In this document: one piece after another, positions 17,825 to 26,254 of the stretch | Numbering within the stretch: position 1 is the first letter of the stretch | Layout of the letters: each line of letters opens with the position of its first letter | DNA from: Waddliaceae bacterium | Lineage (GTDB): Bacteria; Chlamydiota; Chlamydiia; Chlamydiales; GCA-2709385 | Assembly: GCA_002709385.1 (NCBI GenBank) | Contig: PAQS01000040.1 | Span: 91,066 to 155,065, forward strand | Direction of reading: 5' to 3' | DNA: 64,000 bases | Made by a program: the position numbers and the translations under genes | Notes under the pieces: model-generated | Database searches by the model: none | Told to the model about the DNA's origin: nothing | Seen by the model: the letters and a program-made list of their open reading frames with translations, nothing else

Positions 17825-19078
17825 ATGGAAGATAGTACTTTACCTAATAAAAATATTTTGATTGTTGAGGATACAGCAACTCAAAGACTTTACCTTGAAA
17901 ATATATTAGAACGATTTTCTTGTATTGTAACATCAGCAAAGAATGGAAAAGAAGGCTGGGAAGCTTTTCAGAAAGGAAATTTTGACTTAGTCATTAGCGA
18001 TGTTCTCATGCCTGAAATGAGTGGTTTTGAACTTTGTCACAGAATTAAAAGTACAGACAAAGGGAGAAAGACCCCAGTCATGTTGTTGACAACTTTAAAA
18101 TCACCACTGGATGTGATTCAAGGAATTGAATGCCAAGCTGACAATTTTGTAATGAAACCTTTTGATGAAGAATTCATCATACTGCGCGCATCTTCTTTGA
18201 TGAAAACGCAAGAGTTACGAACACAGGAGCATTTTCTAGTAAATAATACATTTATAGAAGTACCCGTCATTGCAGAACACCATGCTATAGCATTACATTC
18301 GCACCCAATTAGTTCATTGGATCTACTTCTTTCTGTCTACGAAAACGCAGTATTAAATAATCAGAAGTTAGCACAGATGTATAGCAAAGCTGAAAAGCTT
18401 AATCATGAACTGGCGATTGAAAAAGAGAAGAACGATCGCATCTTAAGAGTAACTCTTCCTGAAGAAATTTTAGATGAACTAAAAATGAATGGAGTTGTTG
18501 CTCCTAAGCAATACAATAATGTTGCGATTCTTTTTGTCGATATTGTGAATTTTTCACAGTATTGCGATACACATTCAGTTGCCGAGCTAACGTTTTGTTT
18601 GCAGAAATTGATCAAGCACTATGAAGAGATTAGCCAAAAATTTGGAATGCGTAAAATTAAAACTATTGGTGATGAATTTATGGCTGCAGGAGGTTTATTT
18701 GACCAACCTGAAAATATTTGTCTCCAAGCTGTTCGTTGTGCTTTCTCGATGAGAGAAATTACAGCGACTCTTCCTCCTGGATGGGAAGTTCGTATTGGGA
18801 TTCATTTTGGCTCAGTTATAGGAGGCGTGATAGGAAATCAACAGTATGCCTTCGATATTTGGGGAAGAGATGTGAATGTTGCTTCGAGGATAGAACATTT
18901 CTCTGCACCCAATGAAATATTAGTAAGCGATGCTGTGTGGAATCAGGTAATGTTTAATTATCAGAAAGCAAGTTCAAAGGAAGTTGAACTCAAGGGTTGT
19001 GGAAGATACCTCATCCACAGCATCAGCTCTGATCAAGTAGATAAGATACCTGTAATGGAGGAGGAATTAAAAACGTAA
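17825..19078 (+). CDS. Response regulator with class III adenylate cyclase output
   Basis: The 417-residue protein joins a receiver domain (residues 8-125, acceptor Asp59 in VISDVLMPEMSG, conserved Lys in VMKPFD) to a class III nucleotidyl cyclase (about 225-400) through a helical linker with an LPEEI transducer-like element. The cyclase keeps every diagnostic residue: metal-binding Asp239 (FVDIVNFS) and Asp283 (TIGDEFMA), adenine-selecting Lys279 and Asp344 (KIKTIGD, FDIWG), and transition-state Asn351 and Arg355 (VNVASR). With all residues on one chain it should work as a homodimer and make cAMP. It is the last gene of the operon, in the position that WspR, a diguanylate cyclase, holds in Wsp systems. 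No GGDEF motif is present. A cAMP receptor was not found in the window. Confidence 0.93.
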   Translation: MEDSTLPNKNILIVEDTATQRLYLENILERFSCIVTSAKNGKEGWEAFQKGNFDLVISDVLMPEMSGFELCHRIKSTDKGRKTPVMLLTTLKSPLDVIQGIECQADNFVMKPFDEEFIILRASSLMKTQELRTQEHFLVNNTFIEVPVIAEHHAIALHSHPISSLDLLLSVYENAVLNNQKLAQMYSKAEKLNHELAIEKEKNDRILRVTLPEEILDELKMNGVVAPKQYNNVAILFVDIVNFSQYCDTHSVAELTFCLQKLIKHYEEISQKFGMRKIKTIGDEFMAAGGLFDQPENICLQAVRCAFSMREITATLPPGWEVRIGIHFGSVIGGVIGNQQYAFDIWGRDVNVASRIEHFSAPNEILVSDAVWNQVMFNYQKASSKEVELKGCGRYLIHSISSDQVDKIPVMEEELKT

Positions 19079-19462
19079 CCAAGTAAAATGTTTGTCTGTC
19101 TTTATGGTTCGCATGTTTCGTTTCAACTTTGAAACTCTTCCCGAATAGGTCTTACAATCCTGAGATGCTTGCAAAACCGTCGATTTTTTTCTGGTGTTTT
19201 TCCTTATCTTAAACAATGTCATTCCAATATTTCATGAGTATTTTCAGTAGGAAAAATATTTAAAAAAGTAAGCTCAAGCTTAGAGAAAGGAATTGATAGA
19301 GTATATTGTATTTTCATAGGAAACAACTAAATGATTGATTTATGGGTTTTTTTGAATAATACTCTTTATAAAAGAGCCTGTTTTCGATAAAATTGATATG
19401 TTTGTTTTATTATAAAGATATCCAGACCAAGAGCTGTTTAACAAAGGAAGAGGTTGTGATTC
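19079..19462. promoter_or_regulatory. 384-base intergenic region with small dyads
   Basis: No gene is recognisable here. A 16-base dyad GTTTCAA-CT-TTGAAAC (19120-19135) lies shortly after the cyclase stop and could be a weak terminator, although no T-run follows directly. A second dyad TAAGCT-CA-AGCTTA (19269-19282) has the same half-sites as the palindrome before the first cheW (10192-10203). The right part is very AT-rich and probably carries the promoter of the next operon; TTGATA hexamers occur but no well-spaced pair was convincing. Confidence 0.35.
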
Positions 19463-20806
19463 ATGAATGATATAGAGCATCATGTAGAATCTGAAAGTCT
19501 TTTGTGTCGCTATCCTCAATTTTCATCTCTTATAAAAAAACAAATTTCGAATATTGATCCTGTTTTGTTTCGTCAGCAAAAGCTATTGTGTGGTGAAAAT
19601 ACAGAGAAGATTGCAGCAACAATTTCTCCTTTTAATTCTTATGAAATGGCACAAGAGCAGAGCAGTACTCTTGGGGAGTCTTTACTTAAAAAAGGGAAAT
19701 TAGCTTGTTTATTGGTTGCAGGCGGACAAGGCTCCCGTTTAGGATTTAAAGGACCTAAAGGAAAATTTCCACTTACGACAGAAAAAAATAAAAGTCTTTT
19801 CCAGTATTTTGCAGAAAAAGTTCTCGCTGCAAGTAGACAGGTAGAAAGAGACCTGCATATTGCGATCATGACTTCTGAGCAAAATCATGAAGAAACCCTT
19901 GAGTTTTTCCAGAAGCATAAATACTTTGGTTTGAAAAAAGAACAAATTGATTTTTTTACACAAAAAAGTCTACCTCTTCTGAATACGGAAAAACAATTAT
20001 TTTTATCTGCTCCTGGCCAAATTGCAATGGGGGCTGCTGGCAATGGAACCGCATTGTATGACCTTACTCAGGCTGGAATCACCCAAAGATGGAAAAATCT
20101 TGGCATAGAGTATGTGCACTTTATTCAGGTGGACAATCCACTGAGCGATCCTTTTGATGCAAAACTTTTGAGTTTTCATGTTTCAAAAGAGCTCGATATT
20201 TCCGTTAAATGTGCTTTAAGAAAAGATCCAGAAGAAAGTGTTGGAATTTTAGTAGAAAAAGACAACAGAGTAGCAGTAGTAGAATATAGTGAAATAGATG
20301 AGAGAGAACGAAAGCTTTGTGATGGAAAAGGACAACTTATCCATCGTTGTGCAAATCTTAGCCAATTTTGTTTTAATCTCGACTTTATCTTAAAAGTTGC
20401 TGGGCAAGGCTTAGCAACTATGCCGTTACATATTGCATCGAAGACAAGTCTTTCTTGGGAAAAAGAAAGTAATGAGAAAAAAATAGCAGTATGGAAATCA
20501 GAATACTTCATTTTTGATGTAATGGCTTACTCTAGTAAAGTAGCAGCTTTGCTTTATTCAAGAAAAGATTGTTTTGCTCCCTTAAAAAATGCATCAGGAA
20601 GAGATAGCATTGAAGAGGTTCGCAACGCCTTATTACAGTCTGATCGCAAAGCATATGAAGCTCTAAGTGGGTGTTCTGCTCCATCTAGAGTATTCGAGTT
20701 AGCTCTCGACTTTTACTATCCTAGTCCAAAAATGGCAGCTTATTGGTGGGGTAGATCATTACCAGAGCGTCCTTATATCGACGCATTTATTGACATGCAG
20801 CTTTAA
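19463..20806 (+). CDS. UDP-sugar pyrophosphorylase (eukaryotic UAP/AGX-like)
   Basis: The 447-residue enzyme belongs to the UDPGP family that joins UTP to a sugar 1-phosphate (N-acetylglucosamine or glucose) with release of pyrophosphate. The nucleotide-binding loop LLVAGGQGSRLGFKGPKGKFPL is close to the eukaryotic UAP signature, and QVDNPLSDPFDA and a later NFCFNLDF-like strand fit the family. Bacteria usually use GlmU instead; Chlamydiae are known to carry this eukaryote-like type (agX-1 of C. trachomatis), so the gene is a taxonomic marker. It precedes gpsA by 29 bases in the same order as in C. trachomatis. Whether it prefers GlcNAc-1-P or another sugar cannot be told from the sequence. 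Confidence 0.82.
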   Translation: MNDIEHHVESESLLCRYPQFSSLIKKQISNIDPVLFRQQKLLCGENTEKIAATISPFNSYEMAQEQSSTLGESLLKKGKLACLLVAGGQGSRLGFKGPKGKFPLTTEKNKSLFQYFAEKVLAASRQVERDLHIAIMTSEQNHEETLEFFQKHKYFGLKKEQIDFFTQKSLPLLNTEKQLFLSAPGQIAMGAAGNGTALYDLTQAGITQRWKNLGIEYVHFIQVDNPLSDPFDAKLLSFHVSKELDISVKCALRKDPEESVGILVEKDNRVAVVEYSEIDERERKLCDGKGQLIHRCANLSQFCFNLDFILKVAGQGLATMPLHIASKTSLSWEKESNEKKIAVWKSEYFIFDVMAYSSKVAALLYSRKDCFAPLKNASGRDSIEEVRNALLQSDRKAYEALSGCSAPSRVFELALDFYYPSPKMAAYWWGRSLPERPYIDAFIDMQL

Positions 20807-20835
20807 CTTGCGTAGCGTAGATACAGGAGGATCTT

Positions 20836-21834
20836 ATGAAAATTGCTTATCTTGGTGCAGGAACATGGGGATTTGCCCTAGCAACATTACTCGCTCGCAA
20901 AGGGCATCAGGTAATGTTGTGGACAAATAGGTCTGATTTAAAAAAATACATTACAGAGAAGCGTGAACACCCTAAATTACCTGGCTACTCTTTTGAAGGA
21001 GATCTACGCGTTACATTAGATATGGCTGAAGCGTTAGATCATGCTGAATGTATAGCGGAAGCTGTTACCTCAGCAGGTATTCGACCTGTTTTTACACAAG
21101 TATCTCAAATTCAAAAACCCCAGTGTCCCATTGTTCTCACGTCAAAAGGAATTGAGCAAAAAACAAGCTTATTTCTTCCAGAAGTCGTTCTCGATGTGCT
21201 AGGAGAAGAATTACAGCCGTTTGTAGCTTGTTTAAGTGGACCTAGTCACGCAGAAGAAGTCATTCGATCCTTACCTAGTTCTGTTGTGTGTGCTGCCTAT
21301 GATCCTTCTGTTCGAAATGCGGTATGTTCTCTATTTAGTACAGAGAGTTTTCGAGTCTACCCTAATAGTGACCTAAGAGGAGTTGCTCTAGGAGGAGCCT
21401 TGAAAAATGTGATTGCCATCGCATGTGGAATTTCTGATGGACTTGGTTTTGGAGACAATACTAAAGCTGCTTTGATGACACGAGGACTACACGAAATTCA
21501 CAAGCTCGCTCAAACCCTAGATTGTGAAACGAGCACTCTTATGGGACTCTCAGGTATGGGAGATCTGGCGGTAACGTGTTGGTCTGAGCATGGAAGAAAT
21601 TATCGCTTTGGAAAATTACTAGCAAAATACGGTGACGCTAAAAAAGCTAAAGAAGAAATTGGTATGGCAATTGAAGGAATTTATTGTTGCGTTTCAGCAC
21701 ATGAATTAGCCCAAGTGAAGCAAGTTCCTATGCCTATTACAGAAAATGTATATAAAATCCTCTATAAAGGCATAGATGCAAAAGATGCTGTTGTAGCACT
21801 GATGCAGAGAGAAGTCAAAGAGGAGCATTTGTAA
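20836..21834 (+). CDS. gpsA: Glycerol-3-phosphate dehydrogenase [NAD(P)+]
   Basis: GpsA reduces dihydroxyacetone phosphate to sn-glycerol 3-phosphate, the backbone for phospholipids. The 332-residue cytosolic protein starts with the Rossmann motif IAYLGAGTWGFALA and contains the catalytic-lysine segment ALKNVIAIACGISDGLGFGDNTKAAL followed by LSGMGDLAVTC, all typical of GpsA. A consensus AGGAGG lies six bases before the ATG. It sits between the UDP-sugar pyrophosphorylase and the NAD(P)HX repair gene with almost no spacing (one base to the next gene), so these three probably form one transcript. Confidence 0.95.
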   Translation: MKIAYLGAGTWGFALATLLARKGHQVMLWTNRSDLKKYITEKREHPKLPGYSFEGDLRVTLDMAEALDHAECIAEAVTSAGIRPVFTQVSQIQKPQCPIVLTSKGIEQKTSLFLPEVVLDVLGEELQPFVACLSGPSHAEEVIRSLPSSVVCAAYDPSVRNAVCSLFSTESFRVYPNSDLRGVALGGALKNVIAIACGISDGLGFGDNTKAALMTRGLHEIHKLAQTLDCETSTLMGLSGMGDLAVTCWSEHGRNYRFGKLLAKYGDAKKAKEEIGMAIEGIYCCVSAHELAQVKQVPMPITENVYKILYKGIDAKDAVVALMQREVKEEHL

Positions 21835-21835
21835 A

Positions 21836-23380
21836 ATGCATATAGTGTCAGCAGAGGAAATGGTACGAATTGAAGCTCTCGCATATGCTGACGGTTTTCA
21901 AGAAGCAGACTTTATGGAAGAAGCGGGGAGAGGAGTTGCAGAACTTGCTTTAGATGTTTTAAGTAATACCTCTAACCCGATAAAAGTTCTCTTGCTTTGC
22001 GGAAAAGGAAATAATGCAGGAGATGCTTACGTAGCAGGATCCTATATTCTACGGCATAATATAGATGTTACAGCACACCAGCTTGTACCATTGGAAGCTG
22101 CAAGCCCCTTATGTAGAGAAAATATTCATCGTTTTACAGGAGATGGGGGAAAAGTCCTATATGAAAATACTCTTCTCACAGACGATCTTTCACAATATGA
22201 CTTAATTTTAGATGGTTTATTAGGTATAGGTGCTCGTGGTGAGATACAAGGCTTATATAAGACAGTCATTGAAAAAGTGAATCAATCAGAAGTTCCTGTC
22301 TTAGCAATTGATATTCCTTCTGGAATCAATGGAAGTACTGGTGAGAATTTAGGAATTGCAATACAAGCAGTAGCGACCGTATTTCTAGGTCTCCCTAAAA
22401 TAGGCTTTTTTCTTCGCGATGCTTGGAATCATACAGGAGCTCTGCACTATGTATTCTTTGGATTAGAGGGTAAATATACTCAAGAAGCAGTAAGTAATAT
22501 TGAGCTTTTAGACCAATATCACTTGTTACCTTCTTTACCTAAAATTATACGTAAGCGACATAAATACCAAGCCGGGTATGTGCTGGCCTTAGCTGGTTCT
22601 CCTGGAATGTTTGGAGCTGCTATTCTAGCATGTAAAGCAGCTTTACGTAGTGGGGCAGGGATTGTACGTTGTTTGCTTTCTCAAGGAATGGAAAACGAAT
22701 CATTAAAAGCTCCATACGAGTTGATTACCCAATCCTATGATAGAGATAATTTAGATGAGGTTTGGAGTGAAACACGAAGAGCTTCTGCTTGTTTAATTGG
22801 TCCGGGATTAGGGCGTACAGGACTAGGTATAGAGCTTCTCGATGAATTTTTAAATCAATTAAGTTCCCCCGTAGTTATTGATGCTGATGCTTTAACTTAT
22901 TTAGCTTTGAGTTCCGACCCTAAATTTCCTAAGAATGCAGTACTTACTCCGCATATAGGAGAAATGTGTCGACTATTAGGCATAATTTCAGTAAGTGAGG
23001 TAGATGGAGCCTTTCTTCAACGTTGTCAAGATTATGCCGAAGAGTATGGTGTGACCATTGTACTGAAAGGAGGACCGACCTTTATTTTACATCCAGGTTG
23101 TAGAATTCAGGTATGTTCTCGAGGTTGTCCAGGTATGGCAACTGCAGGTAGTGGAGATGTTTTATCTGGGGTGATTGCCGCTTTATTAGCTCAAAGAATG
23201 TCGCCTCGAGATGCTGCCGCATTAGGGGTGTATTTACATGCACTAGCTGGTGAAGAAGCTTCCTTGAAGTACACCGATTATGGTGTTATGGCAGGTGATA
23301 TTATTGATTCTATTGCTATTGCAATCAAGGAGTTAGTGAATTATGGCGGAAGCGGTCAGTATACTGAACTGCAAAATTGA
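21836..23380 (+). CDS. nnr: Bifunctional NAD(P)H-hydrate epimerase / ADP-dependent dehydratase
   Basis: This 514-residue fusion repairs damaged NAD(P)H hydrates. The N-terminal half (about 1-215) is the epimerase (YjeF-N): LLLCGKGNNAGDAYVAG and the later AIDIPSGING. The C-terminal half (about 225-505) is the ADP-dependent dehydratase of ribokinase fold: KYQAGYVLALAGSPGMFGAA, VLTPHIGEMCRLLG, and the nucleotide-binding MATAGSGDVLSGVIAALLA. Both halves look complete. The length is normal for the fused form found in most bacteria. It follows gpsA by one base and overlaps the next gene by 38 bases. Confidence 0.93.
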   Translation: MHIVSAEEMVRIEALAYADGFQEADFMEEAGRGVAELALDVLSNTSNPIKVLLLCGKGNNAGDAYVAGSYILRHNIDVTAHQLVPLEAASPLCRENIHRFTGDGGKVLYENTLLTDDLSQYDLILDGLLGIGARGEIQGLYKTVIEKVNQSEVPVLAIDIPSGINGSTGENLGIAIQAVATVFLGLPKIGFFLRDAWNHTGALHYVFFGLEGKYTQEAVSNIELLDQYHLLPSLPKIIRKRHKYQAGYVLALAGSPGMFGAAILACKAALRSGAGIVRCLLSQGMENESLKAPYELITQSYDRDNLDEVWSETRRASACLIGPGLGRTGLGIELLDEFLNQLSSPVVIDADALTYLALSSDPKFPKNAVLTPHIGEMCRLLGIISVSEVDGAFLQRCQDYAEEYGVTIVLKGGPTFILHPGCRIQVCSRGCPGMATAGSGDVLSGVIAALLAQRMSPRDAAALGVYLHALAGEEASLKYTDYGVMAGDIIDSIAIAIKELVNYGGSGQYTELQN

Positions 23381-24095
23381 TAACATCACACTTGAGCAGC
23401 TTTTAAAGACTTTAAGCGAAGGCGTTGTATTTACTCCTAATGTAGATCATCTCGTTCGTTTGCAAGAAGATATTGAATTTTATCACTTTTATTCCACTGC
23501 TGATTATCGTATTTGCGATAGTAAAATCCTTCAGATATCTTCAAAATTTTTGAAAATACCTATTTGTGAAAAAATATCCGGCTCAGACTTTTTTCCATCA
23601 TTTTGCTCTTTTCATAAAAATAATTCAGAAGTCACAGTGTTTCTTCTAGGTTCCAAAGACCAAAGTATTGTCAGTAAAGCCCAAGAAAAAGTGAATAAGA
23701 AAGTTGGTAGAACAATTGTTATTGAGGCTCTTAGTCCTTCTTTTGGATTTGAAAAAATCGAAGAAGAATGTTTGGATATTGTGCAAAAAATCAATGCTTC
23801 AAAAGCAACAGTTTTAGCGGTTGGTGTTGGTTCTCCTAAACAAGAAAAGTGGATTATGAAGTATAAGCATCTTATGCCCAATATCAAAATTTTTATGGGA
23901 ATAGGAGCTACTATTGATTTTGAAGCAGGGGCAATAAAAAGAGCACCTAAGTGGATGAGTTATGTAGGGCTAGAGTGGTTGTATAGATTATTATGTGAAC
24001 CTAGAAGATTATGGAAGCGTTACCTTAAAAATATTGTATTTTTCTTCCTAATTTTTAAGCAAAAACTAGGGTTTTATAGAAACCCATGGGTATAA
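23343..24095 (+). CDS. WecG/TagA/CpsF family glycosyltransferase
   Basis: This family transfers an N-acetylmannosamine-type sugar (ManNAc or ManNAcA) onto lipid-linked GlcNAc in cell-surface glycan synthesis. The 250-residue chain has the family pattern: FTPNVDHLVRLQED near the N-terminus (acceptor/catalytic Asp region), LAVGVGSPKQEKWI, IFMGIGATIDFEAGAIKRAPKWM and the C-terminal LEWLYRLLCEPRRLWKRYL membrane-association helix. It overlaps the end of the NAD(P)HX repair gene by 38 bases, so its start is fixed only by the first ATG; a later start would cut into the conserved beginning. It would act at the inner face of the cytoplasmic membrane. The donor sugar is not determinable, though the amino-sugar genes at 28183-31545 suggest a source. 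Confidence 0.86.
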   Translation: MAEAVSILNCKIDNITLEQLLKTLSEGVVFTPNVDHLVRLQEDIEFYHFYSTADYRICDSKILQISSKFLKIPICEKISGSDFFPSFCSFHKNNSEVTVFLLGSKDQSIVSKAQEKVNKKVGRTIVIEALSPSFGFEKIEEECLDIVQKINASKATVLAVGVGSPKQEKWIMKYKHLMPNIKIFMGIGATIDFEAGAIKRAPKWMSYVGLEWLYRLLCEPRRLWKRYLKNIVFFFLIFKQKLGFYRNPWV

Positions 24096-24098
24096 ATC

Positions 24099-24716
24099 AT
24101 GGCAAATGAAAAAAAATCGGTAATTGCTTTCTTTGATTTTGATGGAACGATTACATATGGTGATACGTTCCGTCATTTTTTACGTTTTTCTGTGGGATGG
24201 CCTCGCTTTATTTTCAATATGCTAACGGTATCGCCTTATTTATTACTCTATTTGTTGAATATAGTTTCCAGGCAAAAAGTGAAAGAGAAGGTGATTAGTC
24301 GCTTCTATCAGAAAATGTTGTACTGTGATTTAAAAGTGAAGGCCGATGCGTTTGTTGATTCTGAATTAGATCAGCATCTTCGTCCTGAAGCTCTTCGACG
24401 AATCGCTTGGCATCAAAAACAAGGGCACCGTTGTATTCTTGTGAGTGCATCACCGGAAGTATATTTAAACATTTGGGCAAAAAACAAAGGCTTCAGTGAT
24501 ATTTTAGCAACTCGTTTGGCTTTAACCAAGCATGGAAGTATCTTAGGGGAAATTAAAGGAAAAAACTGTTGGGGACCAGAAAAAGTAAGTCGAATTGAAG
24601 AATTGCTCGGTTCTCGCAAAGAATTTGTATTTTACGCCTATGGAGACAGTAAAGGCGATAAAGAAATGCTCTCTATCGCCGATTACCCTTTTTATAGGCA
24701 TATGCCTAAAGACTAG
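24099..24716 (+). CDS. HAD-IB family phosphatase
   Basis: A 205-residue HAD-superfamily hydrolase with all four motifs: nucleophile FFDFDGTITYGDTF (motif I), LVSASPEVYL (motif II), a lysine in GPEKVSRIEELLG (motif III) and YGDSKGDKEMLSIAD (motif IV). The cap between motifs I and II contains a hydrophobic stretch near residues 30-55 (FIFNMLTVSPYLLLYLL) that may contact the membrane. This arrangement is typical of the HAD-IB subgroup of small phosphatases that includes SerB-like and phosphatidylglycerophosphatase C-like enzymes. It directly follows the glycosyltransferase gene (three bases). The substrate is unknown; a lipid or sugar phosphate is the natural guess. Confidence 0.85.
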   Translation: MANEKKSVIAFFDFDGTITYGDTFRHFLRFSVGWPRFIFNMLTVSPYLLLYLLNIVSRQKVKEKVISRFYQKMLYCDLKVKADAFVDSELDQHLRPEALRRIAWHQKQGHRCILVSASPEVYLNIWAKNKGFSDILATRLALTKHGSILGEIKGKNCWGPEKVSRIEELLGSRKEFVFYAYGDSKGDKEMLSIADYPFYRHMPKD

Positions 24717-24735
24717 GATTGCCTTGAAAAGTTAA

Positions 24736-25935
24736 CTAGTTTGAAACGCTACTTTGAATAGCAGATACTGGCACATTTTCTATAAGCTTAAGTAATTCAT
24801 CTGTCTTATTAATTTGTTCCCAAGGAAGATCAATATCAGTTCTTCCAAAGTGTCCGCCACTAGCTGTTTTCAAATAGATCGGCTGTTTTAGATTTAGCAT
24901 TTTCACCATTCCTGATGCGCTTAGATCAAACAACTCAGGAATTATGCGTTCTAATACACGTTCTTCGATTGTTGAGGTACCAAAGGTGTCTACTTTAATG
25001 CTAATCGGATGAGGAACCCCTATCGCGTATGAGAGTTGTACTTCACAACGTCTAGCTAAACCAGCTGCTACAATATTTTTTGCTACATAGCGAGCAGCGT
25101 AAGAAGCAGAGCGGTCAACTTTTGAAGGATCCTTACCGCTGAACGCCCCACCACCGTGATGGCCCATTCCGCCGTAAGTATCGACAATTGTCTTACGTCC
25201 AGTAAGTCCACAGTCGCCAACTGGTCCACCAATCACAAAACGACCCGTTGGATTGATATAAAATAAGGTCTCTTCTGTTAGAAGCTCTTGAGGTAAAACA
25301 CGATGAATAAGCTCCATCATGTCTTTTTTGATTAAATCGTAGCTGACAGATTCTGCATGTTGAGTAGAAAGAACCACCGTATGGATACTTAAAGGGTGGT
25401 GGTCTTCACTATACTCTACCGTTACCTGTGTTTTTGCATCAGGTCGCAAATACGGTAATTCCCCAGCTTTTCGAACACGCTCAAGTTCAGAATTAAGACG
25501 ATGAGATAAAGTAATAGGTAAAGGCATAAACTCACTTGTTTCATCACAAGCAAAACCAAACATGATACCTTGATCACCAGCCCCTTGGGCTGTAAAAATA
25601 CCTGTTCCTACATCAACACCTAATGCAATATCTTGTGATTGCTTGTTGATTAAGTTGATCACTCCACAAGTACGGCCATCGAAGCCCAGCTCTGCATGAT
25701 TGTAACCAATTTCTTCAATGGTATCACGCACAATGGCCTGGTAATCCAAAGTTGCAGAAGTTGTAATCTCACCTGCCAATACGACAATCCCTGGGCAAAC
25801 CATGACTTCACACGCAACCCTAGATTCAGCATCTTCAGCTAAACACGCATCTAGTACAGCGTCTGAGATTTGGTCAGCAATCTTATCAGGGTGACCACTG
25901 GCAACAGATTCGGAAGTAAACAAGTAAGTATTCAT
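24736..25935 (-). CDS. metK: S-adenosylmethionine synthetase (first copy)
   Basis: MetK makes S-adenosylmethionine from methionine and ATP. The 399-residue protein is complete, with the ATP/methionine site [20 protein letters not shown] (His15), the hexapeptide [36 protein letters not shown] and the P-loop-like [17 protein letters not shown]. The gene points toward the preceding operon with a 19-base gap between stops. It is one of two metK genes in this window; the other is at 60931-62091. They share all signatures but differ at many other positions (for example, the loop [10 protein letters not shown] here versus [10 protein letters not shown] there), so the duplication is not recent. Confidence 0.96.
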   Translation of the reverse strand: MNTYLFTSESVASGHPDKIADQISDAVLDACLAEDAESRVACEVMVCPGIVVLAGEITTSATLDYQAIVRDTIEEIGYNHAELGFDGRTCGVINLINKQSQDIALGVDVGTGIFTAQGAGDQGIMFGFACDETSEFMPLPITLSHRLNSELERVRKAGELPYLRPDAKTQVTVEYSEDHHPLSIHTVVLSTQHAESVSYDLIKKDMMELIHRVLPQELLTEETLFYINPTGRFVIGGPVGDCGLTGRKTIVDTYGGMGHHGGGAFSGKDPSKVDRSASYAARYVAKNIVAAGLARRCEVQLSYAIGVPHPISIKVDTFGTSTIEERVLERIIPELFDLSASGMVKMLNLKQPIYLKTASGGHFGRTDIDLPWEQINKTDELLKLIENVPVSAIQSSVSN

Positions 25936-26254
25936 ATGATTAATTTCGACACCTTATAGATTGGCTTCATGCTTTTCTCACTGCAAGCAACAAACCCTCG
26001 CTTAAATCCCTAATTATAAGCTTGCACTTGACAGAGAATTTTTTCGTTTAAAGCCTCAAATTGTAAAGAAGAAAGAGCTTGAAGTAAAGTTAAAATTACG
26101 GATATTACTAATGCTGAGGTGTTTGATTTCGGTATACAATAAAAAATTCACTGTTTATTTCTCAGTTAATGAAATTTTTGTTCTTAGTAAATAGAATGAA
26201 GGCGTGTTTGCAAAATAAGTAACACTGACGGTTTGAGTTAAGTAAGGAAAAACT
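25936..26254. promoter_or_regulatory. Divergent intergenic region between metK and suhB-like gene
   Basis: This 319-base gap contains no RNA gene. On the minus strand a consensus -10 hexamer TATAAT (26013-26018, written ATTATA on the plus strand) would start metK transcription with a leader of roughly 70 bases. That is too short for a SAM riboswitch, and no SAM-I or SAM-II motif is visible. On the plus strand AAGGAAAAACT precedes the ATG of the next gene; its promoter was not identified with confidence. Confidence 0.4.

Noticed and set aside
17825..19078. REC output protein as a WspR-like diguanylate cyclase
   Set aside because: No GGDEF/GGEEF motif; the C-terminal domain has class III cyclase motifs with adenine-selecting Lys and Asp.
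19120..19135. GTTTCAACTTTGAAAC as a strong terminator of the chemosensory operon
   Set aside because: The centre is only two bases and no T-run follows, so it is kept as a dyad without a firm function.
25936..26254. SAM riboswitch upstream of either metK
   Set aside because: The leaders are about 70-80 bases and show none of the SAM-I, SAM-II or SAM/SAH core motifs.
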